A stretch of 41,087 bases of DNA from Arenimonas fontis (GCF_008386465.1 NZ_VUOD01000014.1:1-41087), one strand, 5' to 3'; counted from the first letter of the stretch, positions 8,708-20,879 are shown. Made by a program: numbers and translations. The notes: generated from the sequence alone by a model not told the origin.

Positions 8708-10498
8708 ATGAACAGCTACAAGGCCCCCTTGCGGGACATCCGTTTCGCCCTGTTCGACGTCATCGGCGCCGACCGGCTCTATGCCCGCCTCGGCATCGAA
8801 ACCGCCAGCCGCGACCTGGTGGACGCCGTGCTGGAGGAAGCCGCCCGCTTCACCGAAACCGTGCTGGCGCCGCTCAATGCCGCTGGCGACGAGCACGGCT
8901 GCGGGTTCGACCCGGCCAGCGGCGAGGTGCGCACGCCGCCCGGCTTCCGCGACGCCTACGCCCAGTACGTCGAGGCCGGCTGGGCCGGCCTGACCGCGCC
9001 CGAGGCCATGGGCGGACAGGCACTGCCCGAGAGCCTCGGCGCCGCGGTCAAGGAGATGATCGACGCCGCCTGCCTGAGCTGGGGCAACTATCCCCTGCTC
9101 TCGCACGGCGCTACCGAGCTGCTCAAGCAGTACGGCGAGGACTGGCAGAAGGAAGCCTTCCTGCGCCCGATCGTCGAAGGCCGCTGGACCGGCACCATGT
9201 GCCTGACCGAACCGCACTGCGGCTCCGACCTTGGCCTGCTGAAAACCAAGGCGGAGCCGCAGGCCGACGGCAGCTACACCGTCACCGGCACCAAGATCTT
9301 CATCACCGGCGGCGAACACGACCTGGCCGACAACATCGTCCATCTCGTGCTGGCCCGCCTGCCCGACGCTCCGCCGGGCACCAAGGGCATCTCGCTGTTC
9401 ATCGTGCCCAAGTTCAAGGTCGGCAGGGACGGCCGGGCCGGCGAGCGCAATGCCGTGCGCTGCGGCTCGATCGAACACAAGATGGGCATCCACGGCTCCG
9501 TCACCTGCGTGATGAACTTCGACGGCGCCCAGGGCTGGCTGATCGGCCAGCCCAACAAGGGGCTCAATGCCATGTTCACCATGATGAACACGGCGCGTCT
9601 GGCGGTGGGCATCCAGGGGCTGGCCCTGGCCGACCGCGCCTGGCAGAACGCCCTGGCCTACAGCCGCGAGCGCCTGCAGGGCCGCGCCGCCGGCGGCCCC
9701 AGGTACCCCGACAAGCCGGCCGACCCGCTGATCGTGCACCCGGACATCCGGCGCATGCTGCTGACCTGCAAGGCGCTGGTGGAAGGCGGGCGCATGCTGG
9801 CCCTGCACGCCGCTACCCAGGTGGACATCGCCGAACGCTCGCAGGACCGGGAAGAGCGCGAGCGTGCCGAGGCGCTGCTCGGCTTCCTCACCCCGATCAC
9901 CAAGGGCATGCTGACCGAGTGGGGCAACGAATGCGCCTACCACGCCCTGCAGTGCTTCGGCGGCCATGGCTACATCCGCGAATGGGGCATGGAACAGCTG
10001 GCGCGCGACGCCCGCATCACCACCATCTACGAAGGCACCACCGGCATCCAGGCGCTCGATCTGCTCGGCCGCAAGACCCTGCAGCAACAGGCCGCCGGCC
10101 TGCAGCTGTTCCTGGGCATGGTGCGGGAGTTCTGCAAGGAGAACTCGGAGAACGCCGCCCTGGCCGAGTTCGTGCTGCCGCTGGCCGAGGCGGCCAGGCA
10201 GTGGGGCGAGCTGACCATGGAACTGGGCCAGAAGGCGTCGGCCAGCGGCGAGGAGCTGGGCGCGGCGGCGGTGGACTACCTGTTCTATTCCGGCTACGTC
10301 GCCCTGGCCTACTGGTGGGCGCGCGCCGTGGCCGCCGCCGAGGCCGGCGATCACCCGGCCGGTTTCAAGGCCGCCAAGCGCGAGACAGCACGGTTCTACT
10401 TCGGCCGGCTGCTGCCGCGCACCCAGGCCCATGCCGCTGCCATCCGCAGTGGCGCGGGCAACCTGATGGACCTGGAGCCCGGGCTGTTCGACAGCTGA
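8708..10498 (+). CDS. Acyl-CoA dehydrogenase, large (about 600-residue) type
   Basis: The 596-residue flavoprotein belongs to the long acyl-CoA dehydrogenase group that has an extra C-terminal domain (FadE5/DmdC-like). The FAD- and substrate-binding loop appears as CLTEPHCGSDLGLL with GTKIFITGGEHD. The likely catalytic Glu is in TIYEGTTGIQALDLLGRK, and CFGGHGYIREWGMEQLARD is the usual C-terminal flavin-contacting segment. It catalyses alpha,beta-dehydrogenation of an acyl-CoA in beta-oxidation or a related route and passes electrons to ETF. Substrate length cannot be told from sequence. Start 8708 follows a CAGGGAA ribosome binding site. Confidence 0.88.
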   Translation: MNSYKAPLRDIRFALFDVIGADRLYARLGIETASRDLVDAVLEEAARFTETVLAPLNAAGDEHGCGFDPASGEVRTPPGFRDAYAQYVEAGWAGLTAPEAMGGQALPESLGAAVKEMIDAACLSWGNYPLLSHGATELLKQYGEDWQKEAFLRPIVEGRWTGTMCLTEPHCGSDLGLLKTKAEPQADGSYTVTGTKIFITGGEHDLADNIVHLVLARLPDAPPGTKGISLFIVPKFKVGRDGRAGERNAVRCGSIEHKMGIHGSVTCVMNFDGAQGWLIGQPNKGLNAMFTMMNTARLAVGIQGLALADRAWQNALAYSRERLQGRAAGGPRYPDKPADPLIVHPDIRRMLLTCKALVEGGRMLALHAATQVDIAERSQDREERERAEALLGFLTPITKGMLTEWGNECAYHALQCFGGHGYIREWGMEQLARDARITTIYEGTTGIQALDLLGRKTLQQQAAGLQLFLGMVREFCKENSENAALAEFVLPLAEAARQWGELTMELGQKASASGEELGAAAVDYLFYSGYVALAYWWARAVAAAEAGDHPAGFKAAKRETARFYFGRLLPRTQAHAAAIRSGAGNLMDLEPGLFDS

Positions 10499-10509
10499 GC
10501 GGGAACGCC

Positions 10510-10547
10510 ACCCCGCACGGGTTGCGCGACCCTGCACGGGTTGCGCG
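10510..10547. repeat. 19-bp tandem duplication
   Basis: Two adjacent 19-bp copies (ACCCCGCACGGGTTGCGCG and ACCCTGCACGGGTTGCGCG) differ at one base. Each copy contains a short CCCxGCACGGG hairpin. It lies just after the acyl-CoA dehydrogenase stop codon. Confidence 0.7.
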
Positions 10548-10574
10548 GGAACCGCGCGGTGGACCTCGCAAACA

Positions 10575-10599
10575 GGAAACCCGCCGTGAGGCGGGTTCC
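10575..10599. terminator. Bidirectional terminator between acyl-CoA dehydrogenase and tRNA-Pro
   Basis: AACCCGCC and GGCGGGTT pair across GTGA, with flanking GGA/TCC extending the stem past one bulged A. The minus strand continues TTTCCTGTTT, serving tRNA-Pro; the plus strand continues CCTTCGTTT, serving the acyl-CoA dehydrogenase gene. Confidence 0.7.
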
Positions 10600-10612
10600 T
10601 TCGTTTCCGGAT

Positions 10613-10689
10613 TGGTCGGGACGGTGAGATTCGAACTCACGACCCCTAGCACCCCATGCTAGTGCGCTACCAGGCTGCGCTACGCCCCG
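10613..10689 (-). tRNA. tRNA-Pro (GGG)
   Basis: The minus strand folds as a complete 77-nt tRNA. The acceptor arms CGGGGCG and CGTCCCG pair, with an A discriminator and an encoded CCA. The anticodon stem CTAGC/GCTAG closes a seven-base loop ATGGGGT with anticodon GGG, and the T-arm carries GTTCGAATC. It follows the MerR gene at the end of the thrS-pheT-ihfA cluster. Confidence 0.96.
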
Positions 10690-10724
10690 ATCGGAATGCC
10701 CCGGCGGCTGGCGCCGGGCCCGGC

Positions 10725-10730
10725 ATTATA
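10725..10730 (-). promoter_or_regulatory. Possible -10 box for tRNA-Pro
   Basis: The minus strand carries a consensus TATAAT within GCGTATATAATGCC, about 35 bases upstream of tRNA-Pro. It comes right after an imperfect GC-rich hairpin downstream of the MerR gene. No good -35 box is visible at 16-18 bp, so this may be a weak or GC-discriminator-controlled stable-RNA promoter. Confidence 0.45.
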
Positions 10731-10765
10731 TACGCGGCGCCCCCGTTTGGGGCGGCCGCGTTGCC

Positions 10766-11122
10766 TCAACGCTTCAGCAGCTGCAACAGGTCCTCGAGTT
10801 CCATGCGCACCTGCTTGACCACCTGGGCGGTCAGGCTGGACTCGACCTTGCCGGCCTCGCCTTCCAGGCGCTGGCGGGCGCCGGAAATGGTGTAGCCCTG
10901 TTCGTACAGCAGGGCACGGATCTGCCGGATCGTCAGCACGTCGTGACGCTGGTAGTAGCGCCGGTTGCCGCGCCGCTTCACCGGCTTGAGGCTGGAGAAT
11001 TCCGTTTCCCAGTAACGCAGCACGTGCGGCTTGACGTCGCACAGCTCGCTGACCTCACCGATGGTGAAGTAGCGCTTGGCCGGGATCGGCGGGAGTTCGC
11101 GGTTACTGCCTGGATCCAGCAT
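10766..11122 (-). CDS. MerR-family transcriptional regulator
   Basis: This 118-residue protein has a MerR winged helix at residues about 17-85: [20 protein letters not shown], then [20 protein letters not shown], then [20 protein letters not shown] helical dimerisation tail follows. It has no Cys-rich metal-binding loop, so it is not a metal sensor; it resembles the short MerR proteins regularly found directly downstream of ihfA in gammaproteobacteria. Its first codons overlap the end of ihfA by 20 bp, indicating cotranscription and translational coupling. Its target genes are unknown. Confidence 0.85.
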   Translation of the reverse strand: MLDPGSNRELPPIPAKRYFTIGEVSELCDVKPHVLRYWETEFSSLKPVKRRGNRRYYQRHDVLTIRQIRALLYEQGYTISGARQRLEGEAGKVESSLTAQVVKQVRMELEDLLQLLKR

Positions 11123-11402
11123 AGGCTTCCACCCGCTCCTTCAGCTTCTGGCCTGGACGGAAGGTCACCACCGTGCGGGCGGAGATCGGAATCTCCTCGC
11201 CGGTCTTGGGATTGCGGCCCGGGCGCTGGTTCTTCCGGCGCAAATCGAAGTTGCCGAAGCCGGACAGCTTGACCTGCTGCCCACGCTCCAGCGCCTCCCT
11301 CAACACATCGAAGAAGGAGTCCACGAATTCCTTGGCCTCGCGTTTGTTCAGACCGACCTCTTCGAACAGACGCTCGGCCATTTCGGCCTTGGTCAGTGCC
11401 AT
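11103..11402 (-). CDS. ihfA: Integration host factor subunit alpha
   Basis: The 99-residue protein is IHF-alpha, which pairs with IHF-beta to bend DNA sharply at specific sites in recombination, replication and transcription. [15 protein letters not shown] at the N-terminus and the DNA-intercalating beta-arm region with [19 protein letters not shown] (residues about 58-76, containing the arm-tip Pro) are diagnostic. The start at 11402 gives the family's standard length; a longer in-frame start at 11435 adds a non-homologous stretch. It lies 34 bp after pheT, the classic position for himA/ihfA. Confidence 0.95.
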   Translation of the reverse strand: MALTKAEMAERLFEEVGLNKREAKEFVDSFFDVLREALERGQQVKLSGFGNFDLRRKNQRPGRNPKTGEEIPISARTVVTFRPGQKLKERVEAYAGSRQ

Positions 11403-11436
11403 ATCCGCCCCTGTAAACCGCCGTTTCCGGCGCAAA

Positions 11437-13809
11437 TCATGACCTCAAGCGCGCTCCGCAGTCCCTGGCCAGCGCCTCGAGGGCGCCGGCGACGGCCTGA
11501 TCGGCGTCGCGGTCCGTCAGGGTGCGTGAAACGTCTTGGAGAATCAAGCCCATAGCCAGACTCTTTGAACCGGGCTCTAGGCCGGGGCCGACGTAGCGGT
11601 CGAACAGCACCACCTCGCGCAGCTGCGGGCCCAGGGCGGCCTTCAGGCTGTTCTCCAGGGCCGCCCAGGGGGTACTTTCCGGGACGACGAGCGCGATGTC
11701 CCGGCGGACGGACGGGAAGCGGGACAGGGTTCCGGCCTGCGGCAGGGCCCGGGCCGCCAGGGCCTCCAGGTCCAGCTCGAAGCCGACCACTTCGCCGTCC
11801 AGGTCCAGGGCTTTGGCCAGGGCCGGATGCAGATGGCCCAACCAGCCGATCTCCCGGCCGTCGCGCCAGACCGAGGCGCTGCGACCGGGATGGCCGAACG
11901 GGCGGGCATCGGGCCGGAACTCCGCCCGGGTGCCGGCCAGGGCCAGAAGGGATTCGACCACGCCCTTGACGTCGTGGAAGTCCACCGTCCGCTCGGCCTG
12001 GCCCCACTGCTCGGGGAGGTCCGGGCCGCAGGCCACGGCCGCCACGCGGGCGGTTTCCACCAGTCCCTCGTCGGACCGGCGAAACACCCGCCCCAGCTCG
12101 AACAGGCGCACCCGGCGCTGCTGGCGGGCGCGGTTGCGGCCCAGGGCGGCCACCAGACCGGGCAACAGGGTCGTGCGCATCACGGCCAGGTCGGCGCTCA
12201 GCGGGTTGGCGAGGGCGACGGCGTCCTCGGCCAGTCCCCAGGTTTCAAGCAGGCCGGCGTCGACGAAGGCGTAATTGACCGCCTCCTGGAAATCGCGCGC
12301 CACCAGCTGCCGGCGCAGGAGCGCCTCCTCCACCCGGGTTTCGCTGGGAACCGCCAAGCGGCTGGCGCCGGCCGGCAGCCTGGTCGGGATGGCATCGTAG
12401 CCATGGATGCGGGCGATCTCCTCGACCAGGTCTTCCTCGATGGCGATGTCGAAGCGGCGGCTGGGCGGCAGCACCGACCAGCCCTCCTCCGTGGCGCTGA
12501 CCCGCATGCCCAGGGCACGCAGGATGCGCTCGACCTCGGCGTCGGCCACGGCCAGACCGAGTACGCGACGCAGGCGCTGGCGACGCAGCGGCACGGCCGC
12601 CGGTGCCGGCAGGTGTTCCGGCAGCACCGCCTCGGTGAGCGGGCCGGCCCGGCCGCCCATGATCTGCATGGCCAGGGCGGTGGCGCGCTCCACCGCATGC
12701 CGCGGCAGTTCCGGATCCACGCCCCTCTCGAAGCGGTGGCCGGCATCGGTATGCATGCCCAGGCGGCGGGCGCGGCCGATGATGGCGCTGGGCGCCCAGT
12801 GCGCGGCCTCGAAGAAGACGCGGGTCGTGGCGTCGGTGACGCGGGTGTCCCAGCCGCCCATTACGCCGCCCAGGGCCGCCGGGCGATCGTTGTCGGTGAC
12901 CAACAGAAAGGACGGATCCAGCTCGACCTCGCGCTCGTCCAGCAGCTTCAGGCGTTCGCCGGCGCGGGCGTGGCGGACGATGACCGGGCCGCCACTGAGG
13001 GTGTCGGCATCGAAGGCATGCAGGGGCTGGCCCAGCTCCAGCATCACGTAGTTGGTGATGTCCACCAGAGGGCTGATCGGGCGCAGGCCGGCGCGGCGCA
13101 GGCGCTCGGCCATCCACAGCGGCGTGCGCGCGTTCGGATCCAGGCCATCGACGACACGACCGCAGAAACGCGGGCAATCGGCACCGGCTTGCAGGCGTAC
13201 CTCGAGGCGGGCGTCGCTGCTCACCGGCGCCTCCGGGATTTCCATCGGATTGACCTGCACGCCGAAGGCGGCGGCCACATCGAAGGCGATGCCGCGCACG
13301 CCGAAACAGTCGGCGCGGTTGGGGGTGAGCTTGAGCTCGATGCTGGCGTCGGGCAGGCCCAGGTATTCGGCCAGCGGCTGGCCCACCGGCGCGTCGGCCG
13401 GCAGTTCCAGCAGGCCGGAGGCATCGGCGTCCACACCCAGTTCTTTTGCCGAGCAGAGCATGCCCTGCGACTCGACGCCGCGCAGCTTGGCCGCCTTGAT
13501 GGCGATGCCGCCCGGCAGTTTGGCGCCAATGGTGGCCAGCGGTGCCTTCAGGCCGGCGCGGGCATTGGGCGCGCCGCAGACGATCTGCACGCTGCCGGCC
13601 CCGGTGGCGACCTGGCAGACCTGCAGGCGATCGGCCTCGGGATGCTTTTCGCAGGACAGGATCTCGGCCACGACCACGCCGTCCAGGCCCTCGCCCAGCA
13701 CGGTCAGTTCCTCGACCTCCAGACCGATGGCGGTCAGGCGCGCGGCCAGCTCCTCGCGGGAGGCCTCGATGGTGACGTGCTCGCGCAGCCAACTCTCGGG
13801 GAATTTCAT
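11437..13809 (-). CDS. pheT: Phenylalanyl-tRNA synthetase beta subunit
   Basis: This 790-residue protein is the beta chain of the heterotetrameric PheRS. Its length matches the bacterial family (about 790-795). The domain order is visible. First comes the tRNA-binding EMAP/OB domain at about 40-150 ([20 protein letters not shown]). The B3/B4 editing region follows, with [16 protein letters not shown] and the [12 protein letters not shown] segment. B5 contains FRRVLG-like sequence, and the C-terminal FDX-ACB domain ends near [17 protein letters not shown]. It binds tRNA-Phe and hydrolyses mischarged Tyr-tRNA-Phe. It is 16 bp downstream of pheS and upstream of ihfA. Confidence 0.97.
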   Translation of the reverse strand: MKFPESWLREHVTIEASREELAARLTAIGLEVEELTVLGEGLDGVVVAEILSCEKHPEADRLQVCQVATGAGSVQIVCGAPNARAGLKAPLATIGAKLPGGIAIKAAKLRGVESQGMLCSAKELGVDADASGLLELPADAPVGQPLAEYLGLPDASIELKLTPNRADCFGVRGIAFDVAAAFGVQVNPMEIPEAPVSSDARLEVRLQAGADCPRFCGRVVDGLDPNARTPLWMAERLRRAGLRPISPLVDITNYVMLELGQPLHAFDADTLSGGPVIVRHARAGERLKLLDEREVELDPSFLLVTDNDRPAALGGVMGGWDTRVTDATTRVFFEAAHWAPSAIIGRARRLGMHTDAGHRFERGVDPELPRHAVERATALAMQIMGGRAGPLTEAVLPEHLPAPAAVPLRRQRLRRVLGLAVADAEVERILRALGMRVSATEEGWSVLPPSRRFDIAIEEDLVEEIARIHGYDAIPTRLPAGASRLAVPSETRVEEALLRRQLVARDFQEAVNYAFVDAGLLETWGLAEDAVALANPLSADLAVMRTTLLPGLVAALGRNRARQQRRVRLFELGRVFRRSDEGLVETARVAAVACGPDLPEQWGQAERTVDFHDVKGVVESLLALAGTRAEFRPDARPFGHPGRSASVWRDGREIGWLGHLHPALAKALDLDGEVVGFELDLEALAARALPQAGTLSRFPSVRRDIALVVPESTPWAALENSLKAALGPQLREVVLFDRYVGPGLEPGSKSLAMGLILQDVSRTLTDRDADQAVAGALEALARDCGARLRS

Positions 13810-13825
13810 CGCTGCCCTCCCTGGC

Positions 13826-15299
<1,474 letters not shown>

Positions 15300-15310
15300 G
15301 ACTTATCTCC

Positions 15311-15514
15311 TCAGAGGTACGGCAGCATGCGGTCCAGACGGCCGGCATCCTCGGCGCGGACGTGGTTCGTCTGCCGCAGGTTGCGCTTCCGCTTGGTCGC
15401 CTTCTTGGTGAGGATGTGGCTACGGTTGGCGTGGCCGGCCTTGTACTTGCCGGAAGCGGTCTTCCGGAAGCGCTTGGCGGCCGCCCGATTGGTCTTGATC
15501 TTGATCTTGGCCAT
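15311..15514 (-). CDS. rpmI: 50S ribosomal protein L35
   Basis: This 67-residue, very basic protein starts [20 protein letters not shown] and ends near the expected MLPYL. It contains the L35 signature [17 protein letters not shown]35 is a small 50S protein that is usually translationally coupled to L20. Start 15514 has a GGGACGA-type ribosome binding site. The unusually long 294-bp space upstream, after infC, likely carries regulatory RNA. Confidence 0.97.
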   Translation of the reverse strand: MAKIKIKTNRAAAKRFRKTASGKYKAGHANRSHILTKKATKRKRNLRQTNHVRAEDAGRLDRMLPYL

Positions 15515-15808
15515 GGTCGTCCCTTGAGGGTCTGTTCGTTACTGGCCCGGGCGGTGGCCGACGCCACGCTTTCCATCCTGCCCTGACCGGCTTGTAAGCC
15601 GCTGTATCCGAAGGGATTTGCGGCTGGTCCATAGCGGTTTTCGCCCGGATGACCGGGCCCGGGAACCGTACCGGGAGCCCGCCGGAAGGCCGGCGGGCCG
15701 CGGATTATGCAACAGAATCCGCCACTTGGGTAGCCACGACGGTACCGGGCGGTGCTCGCCGGCCCGGCCGCGGCTCAGCCCGGACAGGGGCATGGGCCCG
15801 GCCGCGGC
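15515..15808 (-). promoter_or_regulatory. infC-rpmI intergenic RNA, candidate L20 leader
   Basis: This 294-bp space holds no gene. On the minus strand AGCCGC and GCGGCT (15597-15625) close an irregular helix with an inner ATCC/GGAT stem, a CTTC loop and an A-rich internal loop; that general shape is found in L20-binding leader RNAs. A 9-bp GCCCGCCGG/CCGGCGGGC hairpin with CCTT loop lies at 15677-15698. L20 is known to bind leader RNA between infC and rpmI in related bacteria, but a pseudoknot was not demonstrated by eye. Confidence 0.4.
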
Positions 15809-15811
15809 TCA
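15761..15811. repeat. 17-bp direct repeat spanning the infC stop codon
   Basis: GGCCCGGCCGCGGCTCA occurs at 15761-15777 and again at 15795-15811. The second copy contains the infC stop codon (TCA on the plus strand, TGA in the gene). The two copies are offset by 34 bp. Confidence 0.75.
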
Positions 15812-16336
15812 CTTCTTCTTCGGGGCGATCATCATGATCATCTGCCGGCCCTCCAGGCGGGGGCGTTGCTCGATGATCACCTCGTCGCCCAGGTCGGCCT
15901 CGATGCGCCGGGCCATCTCCAGGCCGAGCTCCTGATGGGCCATCTCGCGACCGCGGAAGCGGATATTGACCTTGACCTTGTCGCCCTCCTCGAGGAAGCG
16001 GCGGAGGTTGCGCATCTTGATGTTGTAGTCGCCGTCGTCGGTGGTCGGGCGGAACTTCAGTTCCTTGATCTCGACCACCTTCTGCTTCTTCCTGGCCGCG
16101 CTGGCCTTCTTCTGCTGCTCGAACATGAACTTGCCGAAGTCCATGATGCGGCAGACCGGCGGGTCGGCGTTCGGCTGTATCTCGACCAGGTCCAGCCCGG
16201 CGTCCTCGGCCAGGGCCAGGGCCTCGTCGCGCGACAGGATGCCGACCATCTCGCCGTCGGAACCGATCACCCGCACGCGGGGGACGCGGATTTCCTGGTT
16301 CCTGCGGTTACGCTTTTCAGTGGCTGTGGTGTTGAT
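15809..16336 (-). CDS. infC: Translation initiation factor IF-3
   Basis: IF-3 binds the 30S subunit, prevents premature 50S joining and checks start-codon and initiator-tRNA pairing. The frame continues upstream of the first ATG (16276) with conserved IF-3 residues ([17 protein letters not shown]), so the true start is further out. ATC at 16336 is the best candidate. It gives 175 residues, beginning [15 protein letters not shown] after fMet, with AGGA nine bases upstream. Non-AUG starts are a known IF-3 autoregulatory device. The C-terminal domain ([12 protein letters not shown], then [18 protein letters not shown]) is complete. It lies 38 bp after thrS. Confidence 0.93.
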   Translation of the reverse strand: MNTTATEKRNRRNQEIRVPRVRVIGSDGEMVGILSRDEALALAEDAGLDLVEIQPNADPPVCRIMDFGKFMFEQQKKASAARKKQKVVEIKELKFRPTTDDGDYNIKMRNLRRFLEEGDKVKVNIRFRGREMAHQELGLEMARRIEADLGDEVIIEQRPRLEGRQMIMMIAPKKK

Positions 16337-16374
16337 TCGCGTGATTCCTGGTGGTTGCCTTGTTCCGGCCGCGC

Positions 16375-18282
16375 TCAGGCGGCCGGGCCGTTCTCCGCCT
16401 GCAGGCGGTCGATGAAGTCCTGTACCGGCATGGAACCCAGGTCCTCGCCCGACCGGGTGCGCACCGAGATGTGGCCGTTGTCCCGTTCGCGGTCGCCGGC
16501 CACGAGCAGGTACGGCACCTTCTGCAGCGTGTGCTCGCGGATTTTATAGCCGATCTTCTCGTTCCGCAAATCTGCTGCAACCCGGAAGCCTTGATTCGCA
16601 AGGGTTTTCCGTACCGACTCGACGTACTCGGCCTGGGCGTCGGTGATGTTCAGCACCACCGCCTGCACCGGTGCCAGCCAGACCGGGAAGGCGCCGGCGT
16701 AGTTCTCGATCAGGATGCCGATGAAGCGCTCCAGCGAGCCTACGATGGCGCGGTGCAGCATCACCGGATGCCGGCGCTGGCTGTGCTCGTCCACGTACTC
16801 GGCGCCCAGCCGGGCCGGCATCATGAAGTCCACCTGCATGGTGCCCAGCTGCCAGGTGCGGCCGATGGCGTCCTTGAGGTGGTACTCGATCTTGGGGCCG
16901 TAGAAGGCACCCTCGCCGGGCAGTTCCTCCCACTGTACGCCGGCGGCCCGCAGGGCCGAGCGCAGGGCTTCCTCGGCCCGGTCCCAGGTCGCATCGTCGC
17001 CCAGACGCGAGTCCGGGCGCAGGGCGATCTTGATCATCGGCTCGCCGAAGCCGAAGTCCCGGTAGACCTGCAGGGCCTGGCGGTGGAAGGCCGTGACTTC
17101 GGCCTCGACCTGGTCGGGAGTACAGAAGATGTGGCCGTCATCCTGGGTGAAGCCGCGCACCCGCAGAATGCCGTGCAGGGCGCCGGAAGGCTCGTTGCGG
17201 TGGCAGGCGCCGAACTCGCCGTAGCGGATCGGCAGGTCGCGGTAGCTGTGCAGGCCGGCGTTGTAGACCTGGACGTGGCCCGGGCAGTTCATCGGCTTCA
17301 CCGCATAGGTCCGCTTCTCGGACTCGGTGAAGAACATGTTGTCCTTGTAGTTGTCCCAGTGGCCCGAGGCCTTCCACAACGAGACGTCGAGGATCTGCGG
17401 GCAGCGCACTTCCTGGTAGCCGCTGTCGCGGTAGACCTTGCGCATGTACTGCTCGACCACCTGCCAGACCGCCCAGCCCTTCGGGTGCCAGAACACCAGG
17501 CCCGGGCCCTCCTCCTGCAGGTGGAACAGGTCCAGCTGCCTGGCGATGCGCCGATGGTCGCGCTTTTCGGCTTCCTCGATGCGGGTCAGGTAGGCCTTGA
17601 GGTCCTTGTCGTTGGCCCAGGCGGTGCCGTAGATGCGGCTGAGCATCCGGTTGTTGTGGTCGCCGCGCCAATAGGCGCCGGCCACCTTCGTCAGCTTGAA
17701 AGCGCGCAGCCTGTCGGTGGAGGGCACGTGCGGGCCGCGGCACAGGTCGGTGAACTCGCCCTGGCTGTACAGCGACAGCTCCTCGTCGGCCGGGATGGCC
17801 TGGATGATCTCGGCCTTGTAGTGCTCGCCCAGGCCCTTGAAGAAAGCCACGGCCTCGTCGCGCGACTTGACGCTGCGGCTGACCGGCAGGGCTTCCTTGA
17901 CGATCTTGTGCATCTCGGCCTCGATGGCCGGCAGGTCCTCGGGCGTGAACGGCCGCTCGTAGGCGAAGTCGTAGTAGAACCCGTCCTCGATCACCGGGCC
18001 GATGGTCACCTGCGTGCCCGGGTACAGCCGCTGCACGGCCTGGGCCAGCAGGTGGGCGGTGGAATGGCGCAGCAGGTCCAGGGCCTCGGGGCTCTTGTCG
18101 GTGACGATCTCCAGGCGGGCGTCGCGCTCGATGCGGTGGCTGGCATCCACCAGCTTGCCGTCCACCTTGCCGGCGAGGGCGGCCTTGGCCAGGCCGGGGC
18201 CGATCGAGGCGGCGACCTCGGCGACGGAGACGGGATGTTCGAAGGAGCGTTGGCTGCCGTCGGGAAGGGTGATGTTGATCAT
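16375..18282 (-). CDS. thrS: Threonyl-tRNA synthetase
   Basis: The 635-residue class II synthetase charges tRNA-Thr. It shows a TGS domain (residues 1-62), the editing/SAD domain with the [14 protein letters not shown] metal-site motif, the catalytic core with [20 protein letters not shown] (Cys zinc ligand) and motif 2 in [15 protein letters not shown], and a C-terminal anticodon-binding domain ([17 protein letters not shown]). Length matches the family. No clear Shine-Dalgarno sequence precedes ATG 18282. The 165-bp leader upstream contains a Thr-codon leader peptide and an intrinsic terminator, so transcription attenuation is likely. Confidence 0.98.
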   Translation of the reverse strand: MINITLPDGSQRSFEHPVSVAEVAASIGPGLAKAALAGKVDGKLVDASHRIERDARLEIVTDKSPEALDLLRHSTAHLLAQAVQRLYPGTQVTIGPVIEDGFYYDFAYERPFTPEDLPAIEAEMHKIVKEALPVSRSVKSRDEAVAFFKGLGEHYKAEIIQAIPADEELSLYSQGEFTDLCRGPHVPSTDRLRAFKLTKVAGAYWRGDHNNRMLSRIYGTAWANDKDLKAYLTRIEEAEKRDHRRIARQLDLFHLQEEGPGLVFWHPKGWAVWQVVEQYMRKVYRDSGYQEVRCPQILDVSLWKASGHWDNYKDNMFFTESEKRTYAVKPMNCPGHVQVYNAGLHSYRDLPIRYGEFGACHRNEPSGALHGILRVRGFTQDDGHIFCTPDQVEAEVTAFHRQALQVYRDFGFGEPMIKIALRPDSRLGDDATWDRAEEALRSALRAAGVQWEELPGEGAFYGPKIEYHLKDAIGRTWQLGTMQVDFMMPARLGAEYVDEHSQRRHPVMLHRAIVGSLERFIGILIENYAGAFPVWLAPVQAVVLNITDAQAEYVESVRKTLANQGFRVAADLRNEKIGYKIREHTLQKVPYLLVAGDRERDNGHISVRTRSGEDLGSMPVQDFIDRLQAENGPAA

Positions 18283-18326
18283 GGGTTTGCTGGGGTGGCG
18301 ATGGGTGCGGGCTGGCCGCAGGCAAC

Positions 18327-18348
18327 AAAAAAGGGCGCCAGGCGCCCT
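18327..18348 (-). terminator. thrS leader terminator (attenuator)
   Basis: On the minus strand AGGGCGC and GCGCCCT pair around CTG (18332-18348) and are followed by six T residues, ending about 44 bases before the thrS ATG. Its GCCTGGC segment (18343-18337) is complementary to GCCAGGC at 18367-18361, which could act as a competing antiterminator strand. Confidence 0.75.
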
Positions 18349-18360
18349 CGCGGATGCGAA

Positions 18361-18367
18361 GCCTGGC
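18361..18367 (-). promoter_or_regulatory. Possible antiterminator strand of thrS leader
   Basis: GCCAGGC on the minus strand can pair over 7 bp with GCCTGGC inside the downstream terminator. It starts seven bases after the leader-peptide stop codon, where a ribosome finishing the peptide would cover it. A ribosome stalled at the Thr codons would leave it free. Confidence 0.5.
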
Positions 18368-18373
18368 CGTGTC

Positions 18374-18397
18374 CTAGCTGGGCGTGGTAGTGCTCAT
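18374..18397 (-). CDS. thrS leader peptide, MSTTTPS
   Basis: ATG AGC ACT ACC ACG CCC AGC TAG encodes a seven-residue peptide with three consecutive threonine codons, between a sigma70-like promoter and an intrinsic terminator upstream of thrS. This is the usual logic of ribosome-mediated attenuation, in which shortage of charged tRNA-Thr stalls the ribosome and lets transcription continue. The three Thr codons are all different, which argues against a simple repeat. The ribosome binding site is weak (GTCGAG about 10 bases upstream). Such a short frame could arise by chance, but its position and composition make function likely. Confidence 0.65.
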   Translation of the reverse strand: MSTTTPS

Positions 18398-18454
18398 GTC
18401 GCACGCTCGACGCCGGTTTCCCGGGGCCACCTCGTTCAAGCGGTTTCGCGACCA

Positions 18455-18483
18455 AACTTAGGGCCGGGGCCGCCGGAAGTCAA
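18455..18483 (-). promoter_or_regulatory. Sigma70-like promoter of the thrS leader
   Basis: TTGACT (18483-18478) and TAAGTT (18460-18455) on the minus strand are separated by exactly 17 bp. Transcription would start near 18448, about 50 bases upstream of the leader peptide. The AT-richer boxes stand out in a GC-rich background. Confidence 0.6.
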
Positions 18484-18513
18484 TCGCGCCGGGCGGCGCG
18501 GCCCGGAAACGCG

Positions 18514-18535
18514 GAAGCCGCCCGGAGGCGGCTTC
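18514..18535 (-). terminator. Terminator of tRNA-Val
   Basis: GAAGCCGCC and GGCGGCTTC form a 9-bp stem with a TCCG loop on the minus strand, 37 bases after tRNA-Val. It is followed by CGCGTTTCC, a poor T-tract, so termination may be incomplete. Confidence 0.5.
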
Positions 18536-18572
18536 GGAATCCGGTCTTCGGCCCATCCCGCGGATGCCGGGA

Positions 18573-18647
18573 TGGTGGGCGGTACAGGGTTCGAACCTGT
18601 GACCCCTACCATGTCAAGGTAGTGCTCTACCGCTGAGCTAACCGCCC
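18573..18647 (-). tRNA. tRNA-Val (GAC)
   Basis: The minus strand gives a complete 75-nt tRNA. Acceptor arms GGGCGGT and ACCGCCC pair, with A discriminator and encoded CCA. The D-arm is TTAGCTCAGCGGTAGAG. The anticodon stem CTACC/GGTAG closes loop TTGACAT with anticodon GAC, and the T-arm contains GGTTCGAACC. It lies between uvrB and the thrS promoter. Confidence 0.96.
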
Positions 18648-18718
18648 GAAGGGGCGCGAAGTATAGCAATGGGTCCGAAGCCGGGACAACGGCGGGCTGC
18701 CAGCCGGCCCGGCCGGCT

Positions 18719-20737
<2,019 letters not shown>

Positions 20738-20766
20738 GGCGTCTCGCGAATTCCGGGCAAGCAGGC

Positions 20767-20772
20767 AGTATA
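20767..20772 (-). promoter_or_regulatory. Possible -10 box of uvrB
   Basis: TATACT on the minus strand, 30 bases upstream of the uvrB start, is a near-consensus -10 element. No convincing -35 box is seen at the right distance. Confidence 0.35.
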
Positions 20773-20879
20773 GCCACGCACGGAGGACAGGTTCGGTCCC
20801 CTACCCGGGCATGCAGCACCGGCCGACGGCGGCGGTGGGGCGCCACGCGCCAGCCTGTGGCCATGCAGGTCACGGAGCC

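Noticed and set aside
18374-18397. T-box riboswitch upstream of thrS
   Set aside because: No T-box consensus or specifier-loop architecture is visible; the Thr-codon peptide plus terminator fits ribosome-mediated attenuation better.
20738-20879. LexA-controlled SOS promoter for uvrB
   Set aside because: No LexA-like palindrome of the enteric or Xanthomonas type was seen between uvrB and the FimT-like gene.
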